Below are positions 27,629 to 34,719 of a stretch of 64,000 bases of DNA, piece by piece. Positions within the stretch are counted from its first letter, which is position 1; each line of letters begins with the position of its first letter. This stretch comes from Pedobacter mendelii (lineage in GTDB: Bacteria; Bacteroidota; Bacteroidia; Sphingobacteriales; Sphingobacteriaceae): contig NZ_BMDJ01000010.1 in NCBI RefSeq assembly GCF_014635725.1, forward strand, positions 149,675-213,674, in the 5' to 3' direction. The notes beneath the pieces are model-generated. The model made no database searches and had not been told where the DNA came from. It saw nothing but the letters and a program-made list of their open reading frames with translations. Position numbers and translations under genes: made by a program.

Positions 27629-27943
27629 TTATTGAACAGGTTTACCATCTTTATCAATTTTTACTGAACCAGTTTCTGCTTCTTTTTTAATATTGATTAG
27701 GTAGTATTCTTTTGCTCCTTCTTTTACAGACCAAGCCTCTGTAGCTGACCAACCTTTATATGCATCAGATTTTAACGCGGTTGAAACTGCCTCTGGTAAT
27801 TCTTCTAGTTTAACTGGTGTTTTTACTGCACTATCTTGAACCGCAACAACTGCAGTATTTTTTAAATCTTTTACTTCACTTGCTTGTACTGCTGAGAATC
27901 CTGCGAATGCTAAAAATGTAGCTGATAAAATGAACTTTTTCAT
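27629..27943 (-). CDS. Secreted PepSY-like protein (copy 1 of a tandem pair)
   Basis: A 104-residue paralogue of the next gene downstream, with the same signal peptide (MKKFILSATFLAFAGFSAVQA) and the same mature domain. It differs at roughly ten positions over the full length. The two are separated by 105 bases. Both keep an intact frame and a Val-Gln end, so both are probably expressed and exported to the periplasm. Confidence 0.82.
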   Translation of the reverse strand: MKKFILSATFLAFAGFSAVQASEVKDLKNTAVVAVQDSAVKTPVKLEELPEAVSTALKSDAYKGWSATEAWSVKEGAKEYYLINIKKEAETGSVKIDKDGKPVQ

Positions 27944-28210
27944 GGTATGATTTTTAAAAAATTTTAATGTGTAATAATATTTGCTTAAGTTTCATAATGA
28001 TGCCAAAGCGATATTTAATATTAAACAATTGTTTTACAGTAGCTTATCTTTGTGCCATAAAAAAGAAACTGGGGAATTTCTCTACACTTTGAGTGTAATG
28101 GCTACAAACTTTGTGGTTAAATGTATTTCTCTAGAAGTTAGAATGAATTTTTACAAGAAAAGTAGCGATTATCTTTAATGAATAATGGCTGCCTTTGTAA
28201 TATAATTTGC

Positions 28211-28579
28211 TTATGATATTGATTTGCCAAAAGGCGTAAAAGCCAGGTTCATCAATTTAAAATGCTGCCGGCCAAAAGGTATGCCTACAATGGTTATGCA
28301 AAGTAAAATTCCAAAAAAGAAATGCGTTAAAGCTATCCAAAAACCTCCGCAGCAAATCCATATAATATTCATTATTGTAGAAAGGCAACCGGTATTGGAT
28401 GAAGTATCTGTTATTTTAACACCAAATGGAGCAAGGCCAACTATTGCAAATTTGAAACACTGAATGCCAAAAGGAATACCGATTATAGTAAGACAAAGGA
28501 TTAAACCGCCTATAATATATTCGAAAAAAATAAAAATGCCTCCGAAAATAATCCAAATGATGTTGCCTAAAAAATTCAT
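28211..28579 (-). CDS. YccF domain membrane protein
   Basis: A 122-residue inner-membrane protein made of two similar halves. Each half has a hydrophobic segment followed by TIIGIPFGIQCFKFA or TIVGIPFGRQHFKLM, the YccF signature. The opening MNFLGNIIWIIFGG is typical. The function of this family is unknown. The gene stands alone between the PepSY-like pair and a small secreted protein on the other strand. Confidence 0.9.
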   Translation of the reverse strand: MNFLGNIIWIIFGGIFIFFEYIIGGLILCLTIIGIPFGIQCFKFAIVGLAPFGVKITDTSSNTGCLSTIMNIIWICCGGFWIALTHFFFGILLCITIVGIPFGRQHFKLMNLAFTPFGKSIS

Positions 28580-28685
28580 TATGCTTTTAGGTTAAGATTG
28601 AGTGAAGTTGATTTTGTTACATTTCGACACAATAAGCAAAGGATATTATTTTATAATTTAGGTACACACAAAAGAAAACCTTATA

Positions 28686-29039
28686 ATGAAAAAATTTCTT
28701 CTCGTAACGACTGCGGTCGCTTGCATTGCTTTTTCCAGCGCAAAAGCTCAAAATGTTAATAAAGTTAAGTTAACTGAAATTAATACTCCATACATAGAAA
28801 TTTCTGCTGACCGACAATATTTTAGCCGAAAAACAGGAATAATTTTAGAATATGGGCAGAAAATCGAATATGAAGATGATGCGTTAATTAGGGATGACAA
28901 AGGGAAAAAGCTTGAATTTAATTCTTTACTAGATTGTGCAAATAAAATGAAAAATTATGGATATGAAATTTTTCAGGCAAGAGAAGTTCAAAATGGAAAG
29001 GATTCTAGCTATACAAAATACCTGCTAAAAAGAAAATAG
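28686..29039 (+). CDS. Small secreted protein of unknown function
   Basis: A 117-residue protein with a clear signal peptide (MKKFLLVTTAVACIAFSSAKA, cleavage after AKA). The mature part is charged (KTGIILEYGQKIEYEDDALIRDDKGKKLEF) and ends in Lys/Arg. I do not recognise a family. The coding look (sharp signal peptide, start 100 bases after the divergent gene) supports a real gene. Confidence 0.65.
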   Translation: MKKFLLVTTAVACIAFSSAKAQNVNKVKLTEINTPYIEISADRQYFSRKTGIILEYGQKIEYEDDALIRDDKGKKLEFNSLLDCANKMKNYGYEIFQAREVQNGKDSSYTKYLLKRK

Positions 29040-29052
29040 CAAGATTACTCAT

Positions 29053-29137
29053 TTCCCGCAGATACGTTGAAATAATCTATTCTCGCCGAATTCTTTCTGC
29101 AAAAATCTGCGTTTTTATTTACGAAAATCTGCGGGAA
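29053..29137. repeat. Inverted repeat downstream of the small secreted gene
   Basis: TTCCCGCAGAT (29053-29063) and ATCTGCGGGAA (29127-29137) are perfect complements separated by 63 bases that also contain AATCTGCG. It sits between convergent genes and may act as a bidirectional terminator or be a dispersed palindromic element. Confidence 0.6.
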
Positions 29138-29148
29138 CAACTACAAGC

Positions 29149-30348
29149 CTAAATAAAATCGAGCGTGTTAAACTTCTTATTCAATATATCTGCATTGTTT
29201 ACATCAAGCCATTTATCTAAAATGGTTCCATAAACCTGCCTAAAATCCAGTTGGTATTTTAAGTCGCCGGTATCTAAATCGCCTAAGTTTGGTGCATCAT
29301 TAAAGATGCCTTGTTTTTTTAATCGTCCGCCGAAAATGAACATGTTATTTGCAGTACCGTGGTCTGTTCCATTACTGGCATTTTGCTCAACACGGCGACC
29401 AAATTCAGAAAATGTAACCACAAGTGTATCCTCCAGTTTATTGTTGGTTTTTAAGTCTTTTAAGAAAGCCGCCATGCCTTCGCTATATTGTTTAAGCAAA
29501 TTTCCTTGTTGTTGAATTTGATTAACATGCGTATCAAAACCACTTAGCGAAACATAGTAAACTCTTGTTTTTAAACCTGATGAAATGAATTTAGAAACAG
29601 TTTTTAATTGATTGGCGAAACCCGATTGAGGATATGTAGCTTTACTCTGATAAACCTTGGAAGTATTTTGGATATAGCTTGCCGACGATGAAGTTTCGAT
29701 CATTGTTTTATACAAATAACCTAAATTATCTTCATCTAAATGTTCCTTATCATTTTGCAGCATTGCTTTAAAAAATGGGTCGTTTGTGTTGCGAAATAAA
29801 GCTGCGGGATCTTTCAGTGCGATTCCTTTTTTTGTTTGTCCTTTCATTGCAAGCGATAGCGAATCATCTACCTCAATTGCTGTGTATGGAAACTTGCACG
29901 TTTGACAGTTGCTATCTAAATATCGGCCAATCCATCCTGTAGATAAAAACTGATTGCTTTCGCTACCTGTTTGCCAAATATCCATCGAACGGAAATGGGA
30001 GCGATCGGGATTTGGATAGCCAACATCGTTAATAATCGTCATCCATCCTTGGTCATGAATTTCTTGTAAAGCTGCCATATTTGGATTTAGGCCTTGCATA
30101 TCATTAAGCTTAATAATTTGCTCAGGCTTAATGGCGATGCTTTTTCTTTTTTGATAATAAATATCATTACCATAAGGGATAACAGTATTTAAACCATCAT
30201 TACCACCAGAAAGCTGTACAACCACTAAATTTTTATACAAACTTAATTCATCAAGCGCCATTGCTTCGAGCGGTTTCATAAACGCAGGAACAAACAATGA
30301 ACCTGCTGCAACAAAACCTGTATTTCTTAAAAAACTTCTTCTATCCAT
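29149..30348 (-). CDS. DUF1501 family exported protein
   Basis: A 399-residue protein with a Tat-like signal (MDRRSFLRNTGFVAAGSLFVPAF) and the DUF1501 core: NLVVVQLSGGNDGLNTVIPY, DRSHFRSMDIWQTG, VYYVSLSGFDTHVNQ and VVTFSEFGRRVEQN, with DHGTANNMFIFGG near the end. The family belongs to the alkaline phosphatase/sulfatase-like fold and is widespread in Bacteroidota and Planctomycetota; its substrate is unknown. The RR in the signal suggests folded export. It follows the DUF1800 gene by 74 bases, a pairing seen in many genomes. Confidence 0.92.
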   Translation of the reverse strand: MDRRSFLRNTGFVAAGSLFVPAFMKPLEAMALDELSLYKNLVVVQLSGGNDGLNTVIPYGNDIYYQKRKSIAIKPEQIIKLNDMQGLNPNMAALQEIHDQGWMTIINDVGYPNPDRSHFRSMDIWQTGSESNQFLSTGWIGRYLDSNCQTCKFPYTAIEVDDSLSLAMKGQTKKGIALKDPAALFRNTNDPFFKAMLQNDKEHLDEDNLGYLYKTMIETSSSASYIQNTSKVYQSKATYPQSGFANQLKTVSKFISSGLKTRVYYVSLSGFDTHVNQIQQQGNLLKQYSEGMAAFLKDLKTNNKLEDTLVVTFSEFGRRVEQNASNGTDHGTANNMFIFGGRLKKQGIFNDAPNLGDLDTGDLKYQLDFRQVYGTILDKWLDVNNADILNKKFNTLDFI

Positions 30349-30422
30349 TTTTTTATGTATTTGATTGAAGGGGCATTTATTCTAAAAATCAATTATCCTT
30401 CTAATGGTATACTAACAATTAA

Positions 30423-31865
30423 CTAACAAAGTTGATATTCGGGCATGCTGGTTAACTCAACTGATGTGCTTTTTAAACCTTTGTTATCACCAACCATCCC
30501 TTTTATTTTTTCATTTAGCTTTGGCTGAAGCAAAAATTCGGCAAGTTCTACGGGCTTAATTCCCTTTGGTAGTGTGCTTAAAAATTTAGGCCAGTCTGCT
30601 TTTGCATCTACATAAGATTTTGGTTTGATTTTGGTATTTGCATTAATGGTAGCCGTTCTGCTTTGTGCAATAACAGCTTCATCTTCAGGGTCTGCTTTTC
30701 CGCTAAAATCAATCTCGCCATCATTCAAAACCAAAGATGGAATACGCATTCTTAACATCAATGAAGAACTATCAATCCAGCTTTGTCCGCCCGGCCAGCC
30801 TGCTACATTTGGCGGATTAAATAAATATTGCCCTAAACTACTTTGCAGTTGAATTAATACTTGAGGCTTATTATAAGTGACATAAAATTCTCTGCTTAAA
30901 CCGACCAAAAACTCGACAGGCGATTTAATTTTTGAACCCACATTTTCGGGGTTATAAAACCAATCGGATGTAAACATTTTTTTCATTAACTCAGCTATAT
31001 TGTACTTCGAGTTAAAAAAATGTGTTGCTAATTCTTTAACGTGTGCTTCATTCGGATTATCATTTACAAAAAATTTATACACCTTTCGCGATATAAATTC
31101 TGCAGTTTCAGGCTTATCCAAAATGATATCGATAATGTTTTCGCCATCAAAATTGCCGGTTTTTCCAAAGAAGGTTTTTGTTCCTGCATCATGCAAATTT
31201 GGTCGAAAAATAAATGAGCCATCTTTATCGTACATCCATCCGGTAAACGAACGGGCTGATTCTTTTATGTCTTGTTCAGTGTAATTTCCTCTGCCTAAAG
31301 TGAATAATTCCATTAGTTCCCGGGCGAAATTTTCGTTCGGTTTTCCTTTTCTATTTTGCTGGTTATTTAAATACTGAAGCATTGCCGGGGATTGCGATAC
31401 CTCTACCAACAAAGTTTTAAAACTCCCCAATCCATTAGCTCGTTGGATATTATTTAGCTGTTGTGCAAACATTGGGTTGTTGCTTCTACATGCAAAATGA
31501 CCATGCCAAAAAAGTGTCATCTTCTCGCGAAGCGGATTTGGTGTATTAATCATTTTCTCAACCCAAGCAACATTTAAATCACGGCTTTTTTCGTTCTGCA
31601 TGCGAACAATTTCCTGGCGTTGTTTCTTTTCATCGTCGGTTAAATCCTTTTTGGAATATAAACCTGCCTGCATTAAAAGTTGTTGTTTTGAGGCAACTGA
31701 ATCAATTAATGTAATATCATCGGTTTCTTTCTGTTCTTTGAGTAAACCATCAATAACTTTAGTGATGTTTTTTCTGCTCAGTTTATGTAAATCGGTGTAA
31801 GAAATACCAAAGCCAGCACGGTTGTAAAGATGTTTTACTTTATAGAAATTATCTTTCGGGCTCAT
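30423..31865 (-). CDS. DUF1800 family protein
   Basis: A 480-residue member of the DUF1800 family, which regularly precedes DUF1501 genes. Diagnostic stretches are HLYNRAGFGISYTDL, MTLFWHGHFACRSN, NENFARELMELFTLGRGNYTEQD, SFTGWMYD and NPPNVAGWPGGQSWIDS. No signal peptide is obvious. Function is unknown; the fixed pairing with the exported DUF1501 protein suggests a shared envelope process. Length is normal. Confidence 0.92.
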   Translation of the reverse strand: MSPKDNFYKVKHLYNRAGFGISYTDLHKLSRKNITKVIDGLLKEQKETDDITLIDSVASKQQLLMQAGLYSKKDLTDDEKKQRQEIVRMQNEKSRDLNVAWVEKMINTPNPLREKMTLFWHGHFACRSNNPMFAQQLNNIQRANGLGSFKTLLVEVSQSPAMLQYLNNQQNRKGKPNENFARELMELFTLGRGNYTEQDIKESARSFTGWMYDKDGSFIFRPNLHDAGTKTFFGKTGNFDGENIIDIILDKPETAEFISRKVYKFFVNDNPNEAHVKELATHFFNSKYNIAELMKKMFTSDWFYNPENVGSKIKSPVEFLVGLSREFYVTYNKPQVLIQLQSSLGQYLFNPPNVAGWPGGQSWIDSSSLMLRMRIPSLVLNDGEIDFSGKADPEDEAVIAQSRTATINANTKIKPKSYVDAKADWPKFLSTLPKGIKPVELAEFLLQPKLNEKIKGMVGDNKGLKSTSVELTSMPEYQLC

Positions 31866-31938
31866 AATGACTGTTTTAATAGTATGACTTATTTAAAACG
31901 CAGTGGTTTAATATTTATTTGATTTATTACTTTTACAT

Positions 31939-32574
31939 ATGTTTTTTCAATTGCTTGATAATGACTTCAGTTTCCCAAATCCTGCCTTGGCAGAAGAGGA
32001 TGGTTTGCTTGCAATTGGCGGCGATTTGAGTTTAGAAAGATTGCTTTTAGCCTATTCAAACGGAATATTTCCTTGGTTTAATGATGGAGAGCCAATTCTT
32101 TGGTATTCGCCGCATCTTCGGTGCGTAATCTATCCGAAAAGGATTAAAATAAGCAAAAGCATGAAAAAAATAATTGACACAAAAGTTTTTACAGTTACGG
32201 TTAATAAAGCTTTTACTGAAGTGATAAAAAACTGTGCATCAACGCCAAGGGAAGGTCAAAACGGAACATGGATTACAAACGAGATGCAGAATGCATATGT
32301 TAATTTGCATAAAAATGGCTTTGCTCACAGTGTAGAAGTTTGGCATAATGATACACTTGTTGGAGGTTTGTACGGATTAAAAATTAACCGTGTTTTTTGC
32401 GGAGAAAGTATGTTTAGCCATGTAAGTAATGCATCTAAAGCTGCGCTGATTTATTTAAGTAAAACGGATATAGATTTAATTGACTGTCAATTGCCGAACG
32501 AGCATTTAATGAGTTTAGGTGCTGAAATGATAAGTAGAGATATTTATATGGAAATTATTAAAAATACTCATTAA
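31939..32574 (+). CDS. aat: Leucyl/phenylalanyl-tRNA-protein transferase
   Basis: A 211-residue enzyme that adds Leu or Phe from aminoacyl-tRNA to proteins with N-terminal Arg or Lys, marking them for ClpS/ClpAP degradation. FPNPALAEEDGLLAIGGDLSLERLLLAYSNGIFPWF is the family start; WYSPHLRCVI, GTWITNEMQNAY, LVGGLYGLKINRVFCGESMFS and DCQLPNEHL complete the fold. Length is close to the usual 210-235. It is divergent from the DUF1800 gene and ends at a shared bidirectional terminator. Confidence 0.95.
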   Translation: MFFQLLDNDFSFPNPALAEEDGLLAIGGDLSLERLLLAYSNGIFPWFNDGEPILWYSPHLRCVIYPKRIKISKSMKKIIDTKVFTVTVNKAFTEVIKNCASTPREGQNGTWITNEMQNAYVNLHKNGFAHSVEVWHNDTLVGGLYGLKINRVFCGESMFSHVSNASKAALIYLSKTDIDLIDCQLPNEHLMSLGAEMISRDIYMEIIKNTH

Positions 32575-32586
32575 CCTCTAAAACAT

Positions 32587-32621
32587 AAAAACCCTGCAAT
32601 TTTAAATATTGCAGGGTTTTT
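32587..32621. terminator. Bidirectional terminator between aat and the DUF1080 gene
   Basis: A perfect stem (AAAAACCCTGCAAT at 32587-32600 with its complement at 32608-32621) carries A-runs on one side and T-runs on the other, so it can stop transcription from both convergent genes. Confidence 0.88.
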
Positions 32622-32636
32622 ATATTGTAATTAAGG

Positions 32637-33419
32637 TTAAAGTTCTCTAACCCAAATATTTCTAAAGCTTATTGCCGGGCTGGGGTCGCCATGATCTTGC
32701 AATTTAATTGCTGCTGGACCATGTTTTTTATACTCTGGTGCGCCAATGTATCTTGTTTCGCCTTTTAAAATATATCCATTTTGAAGTAGTACACCGTTTA
32801 AAAATAATGTAACACTTGCGGGTTTTAACAGGCTACCATCTTCATTAAAGCGGGGAGCGTTCCAAATGATATCGTAATACTGCCATTCGCCTGGTTTTTT
32901 ATTTGCATTAGCCAATGGAATTGCTTGTTTGTAAACGCTTCCGGTTTGTCCGTTTACGTAAGTTTTGTTATTGTATGCATCCATAATTTGGATTTCATAA
33001 CCATCATCACCACTACCAGTTGAGGCTAAAAACACACCACTGTTTCCACGTGCTTGCCCTTCTCCTGAAATATTAGTAGGAATTTTCCATTCCATGTGTA
33101 ACTGGTAATCAGTAAATTTTTTGTTGGTTTCTATATTTCCTGTCCCTTTTTTAACAGTAAAAAAACCATCGTCGATTGTCCATGCAGCGGGTTTGGTTGC
33201 ATCTTTTACCGAATGCCATGCATCTAAGTTTCTACCGTTAAATAAAACGATTGCATCAGAAGGTGCATCCTGAGGGAAATTCCCAGGAGTTACAGTTTTC
33301 GGAATAGGTTCCCATACTTCTGTAGTTTTAGGATCTTTGGCTGGGTCGATTTTTTTATCCTGTGCCATAGCTCGCATTGAAAAGAATGCTGGAATAAACA
33401 ATAATGCGTATTTGCTCAT
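32637..33419 (-). CDS. Secreted DUF1080 (3-keto-disaccharide hydrolase-like) protein
   Basis: A 260-residue protein with an N-terminal signal (MSKYALLFIPAFFSMRAMAQ) and one DUF1080 domain: AIVLFNGRNLDAWHSV, AAWTIDDGFFTVKKGTGNIETN, LHMEWKIP, NSGVFLA, YEIQIMDAYNN and ISFRNIWVREL at the end. The fold is a concanavalin-like jelly roll; some relatives are reported to act on 3-keto sugars, others are unassigned. It is not part of a sugar-utilisation locus here, so its substrate is open. Confidence 0.88.
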   Translation of the reverse strand: MSKYALLFIPAFFSMRAMAQDKKIDPAKDPKTTEVWEPIPKTVTPGNFPQDAPSDAIVLFNGRNLDAWHSVKDATKPAAWTIDDGFFTVKKGTGNIETNKKFTDYQLHMEWKIPTNISGEGQARGNSGVFLASTGSGDDGYEIQIMDAYNNKTYVNGQTGSVYKQAIPLANANKKPGEWQYYDIIWNAPRFNEDGSLLKPASVTLFLNGVLLQNGYILKGETRYIGAPEYKKHGPAAIKLQDHGDPSPAISFRNIWVREL

Positions 33420-33484
33420 AAGTATAAATTAACTTTTATAAAGTTAACCGATTTATCAGTAAACTAAAATATAGTGAGCAATTT

Positions 33485-33802
33485 TTATGCAAGGTCATCA
33501 ACCACATAGGTTTCTGTTACTACAACTTCGTCTGGTATTAAGCCTTCTTCCTCTTGTTGAGATAAATCACGAACAGGGCAATAACCAGTAATTCCTCTAT
33601 ATAATAAGCCAGCACCAATTGCTGCACCAGTTAAACCAATTACCGGATGCGAAAATAATCCTGTTATGCCTTTATACAATAGATAAGTGCCTGCAGCACC
33701 CGAAAGCCAACGTTCAGAGCGACTAACATTTTGATAAAGTTCTGGATATTTCCAAGCTTCTTTCACGTTGTGTATTGTGTTGTTTAAATCTTCGTTTGTC
33801 AT
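33485..33802 (-). CDS. DUF2892 (YgaP-like) small membrane protein
   Basis: A 105-residue protein with two hydrophobic helices (AAGTYLLYKGITGLF and GLTGAAIGAGLLYRGITGYCPV). Repeated YKGITG/YRGITG and the Cys after the second helix are DUF2892 marks. The N-terminal 30 residues are soluble (NVSRSERWLS). Probably an inner-membrane protein; function unknown. Confidence 0.82.
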   Translation of the reverse strand: MTNEDLNNTIHNVKEAWKYPELYQNVSRSERWLSGAAGTYLLYKGITGLFSHPVIGLTGAAIGAGLLYRGITGYCPVRDLSQQEEEGLIPDEVVVTETYVVDDLA

Positions 33803-34118
33803 GATAGTAATCTTTATTTAATAGTATAACAGATTAAAAGTAAATGAGTTTTACGTTAATTAAAAAGTTTTGAAGTTATTGATTGGAATTGTTTTGCCAC
33901 AGGAACAATGATTTTTGCAGAGATGCTAAATACTTATTTCTTTTGCCACAGAAGCACAGATTTTCACGGAATATGTAATTGAAAAAACTTTTACCACAGG
34001 AATATTGATGTTTAGTTATATGTTGAATAAATTAAAATGAATTATTTCTTTTGCCACAGAAGCACAGATTTTCACGGAATATGTAATTGAACAAACTGTT
34101 AAACTCAGATAGAAATGA
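33803..34118. repeat. Gap holding two direct copies of a GCCACAGAAGCACAGA element
   Basis: No gene is seen. Two 56-base copies (33934-33989 and 34042-34097, offset 108) share the core TTGCCACAGAAGCACAGA followed by TTTTCACGGAATATGTAATT, with only a one-base difference late in the unit. Their inverted counterparts lie on the far side of the GxxExxY gene (34595-34618 and about 34642-34672), so that gene is bracketed by opposing repeats. Confidence 0.8.
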
Positions 34119-34505
34119 CTACAAAATAACCCTTTTAATTTCTAAGCTTGCTTTCCCAAAGTTTAAAATTAGGCCTACTTTACAATCTGAGCATTTTAGA
34201 TAATTCAATGTTTGTGCTAAGTCTTCATTTGCAATTCCACTTTTAGATTTTATTTCCAAGATAACGGAATCAAATATTATTAAATCTGCGTAGAAATGAT
34301 GGGCTAATCGTTCACCTTTGTAATAAACAGGGTATAGTTTTTCTCTTTCATAATAATAGCCTCTACTATCTAATTCCAAGCAAAGGGCATCTTTGTAAAT
34401 GATTTCTAGAAATCCACAGCCAAGGTTTCGATGAACTTCAAACGCTGCTCCAATTATTAAATCCGTTTCTTTTTTTAAGGGGAAATCGTAATCATTTGTA
34501 CTCAT
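34119..34505 (-). CDS. GxxExxY family protein (first copy)
   Basis: A 128-residue protein. The name-giving motif is GFLEIIY in NLGCGFLEIIYKDALCLEL near residue 35. The rest is typical: KLYPVYYKGERL, ADLIIFDSVILEIKSK (a PD-(D/E)XK-like core, with Asp and the E-x-K pair) and LNYLKCSDCKVGLILNFG. The family is proposed to have a nuclease-like fold, but no activity is established. A second, more distant member lies at 48482. It is flanked on both sides by dispersed repeats, suggesting arrival or amplification with them. Confidence 0.88.
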   Translation of the reverse strand: MSTNDYDFPLKKETDLIIGAAFEVHRNLGCGFLEIIYKDALCLELDSRGYYYEREKLYPVYYKGERLAHHFYADLIIFDSVILEIKSKSGIANEDLAQTLNYLKCSDCKVGLILNFGKASLEIKRVIL

Positions 34506-34594
34506 ATATTATTATTAAATTTCAAACCTGGATGTTATTGATTTAATAGGGAGTACTTCATTATGTGTAAATTACTTCTTCACAAATGTAATCT

Positions 34595-34672
34595 GTGAAA
34601 ATCTGTGCTTCTGTGGCAATTTATTTTGAGTATTAAATGTATTTAATTTCTGTGGAAATCTGTGTTTCTGTG
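34595..34672. repeat. Inverted copies of the GCCACAGAAGCACAGA element
   Basis: GTGAAAATCTGTGCTTCTGTGGCA at 34595-34618 is the reverse complement of the core found at 33945-33968 and 34051-34076; a weaker second copy lies at about 34642-34672. They sit between the SNF2 gene and the GxxExxY gene. Confidence 0.75.
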
Positions 34673-34719
34673 GTAAACTTTTTTCAATGTAAATAACAAA
34701 TTATTTACATCAGACTAAC

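Noticed and set aside
33934..34097. Possible CRISPR array (two 56-base direct repeats)
   Set aside because: Only two copies, one variable spacer, matching inverted copies elsewhere, no cas genes: a dispersed repeat instead.
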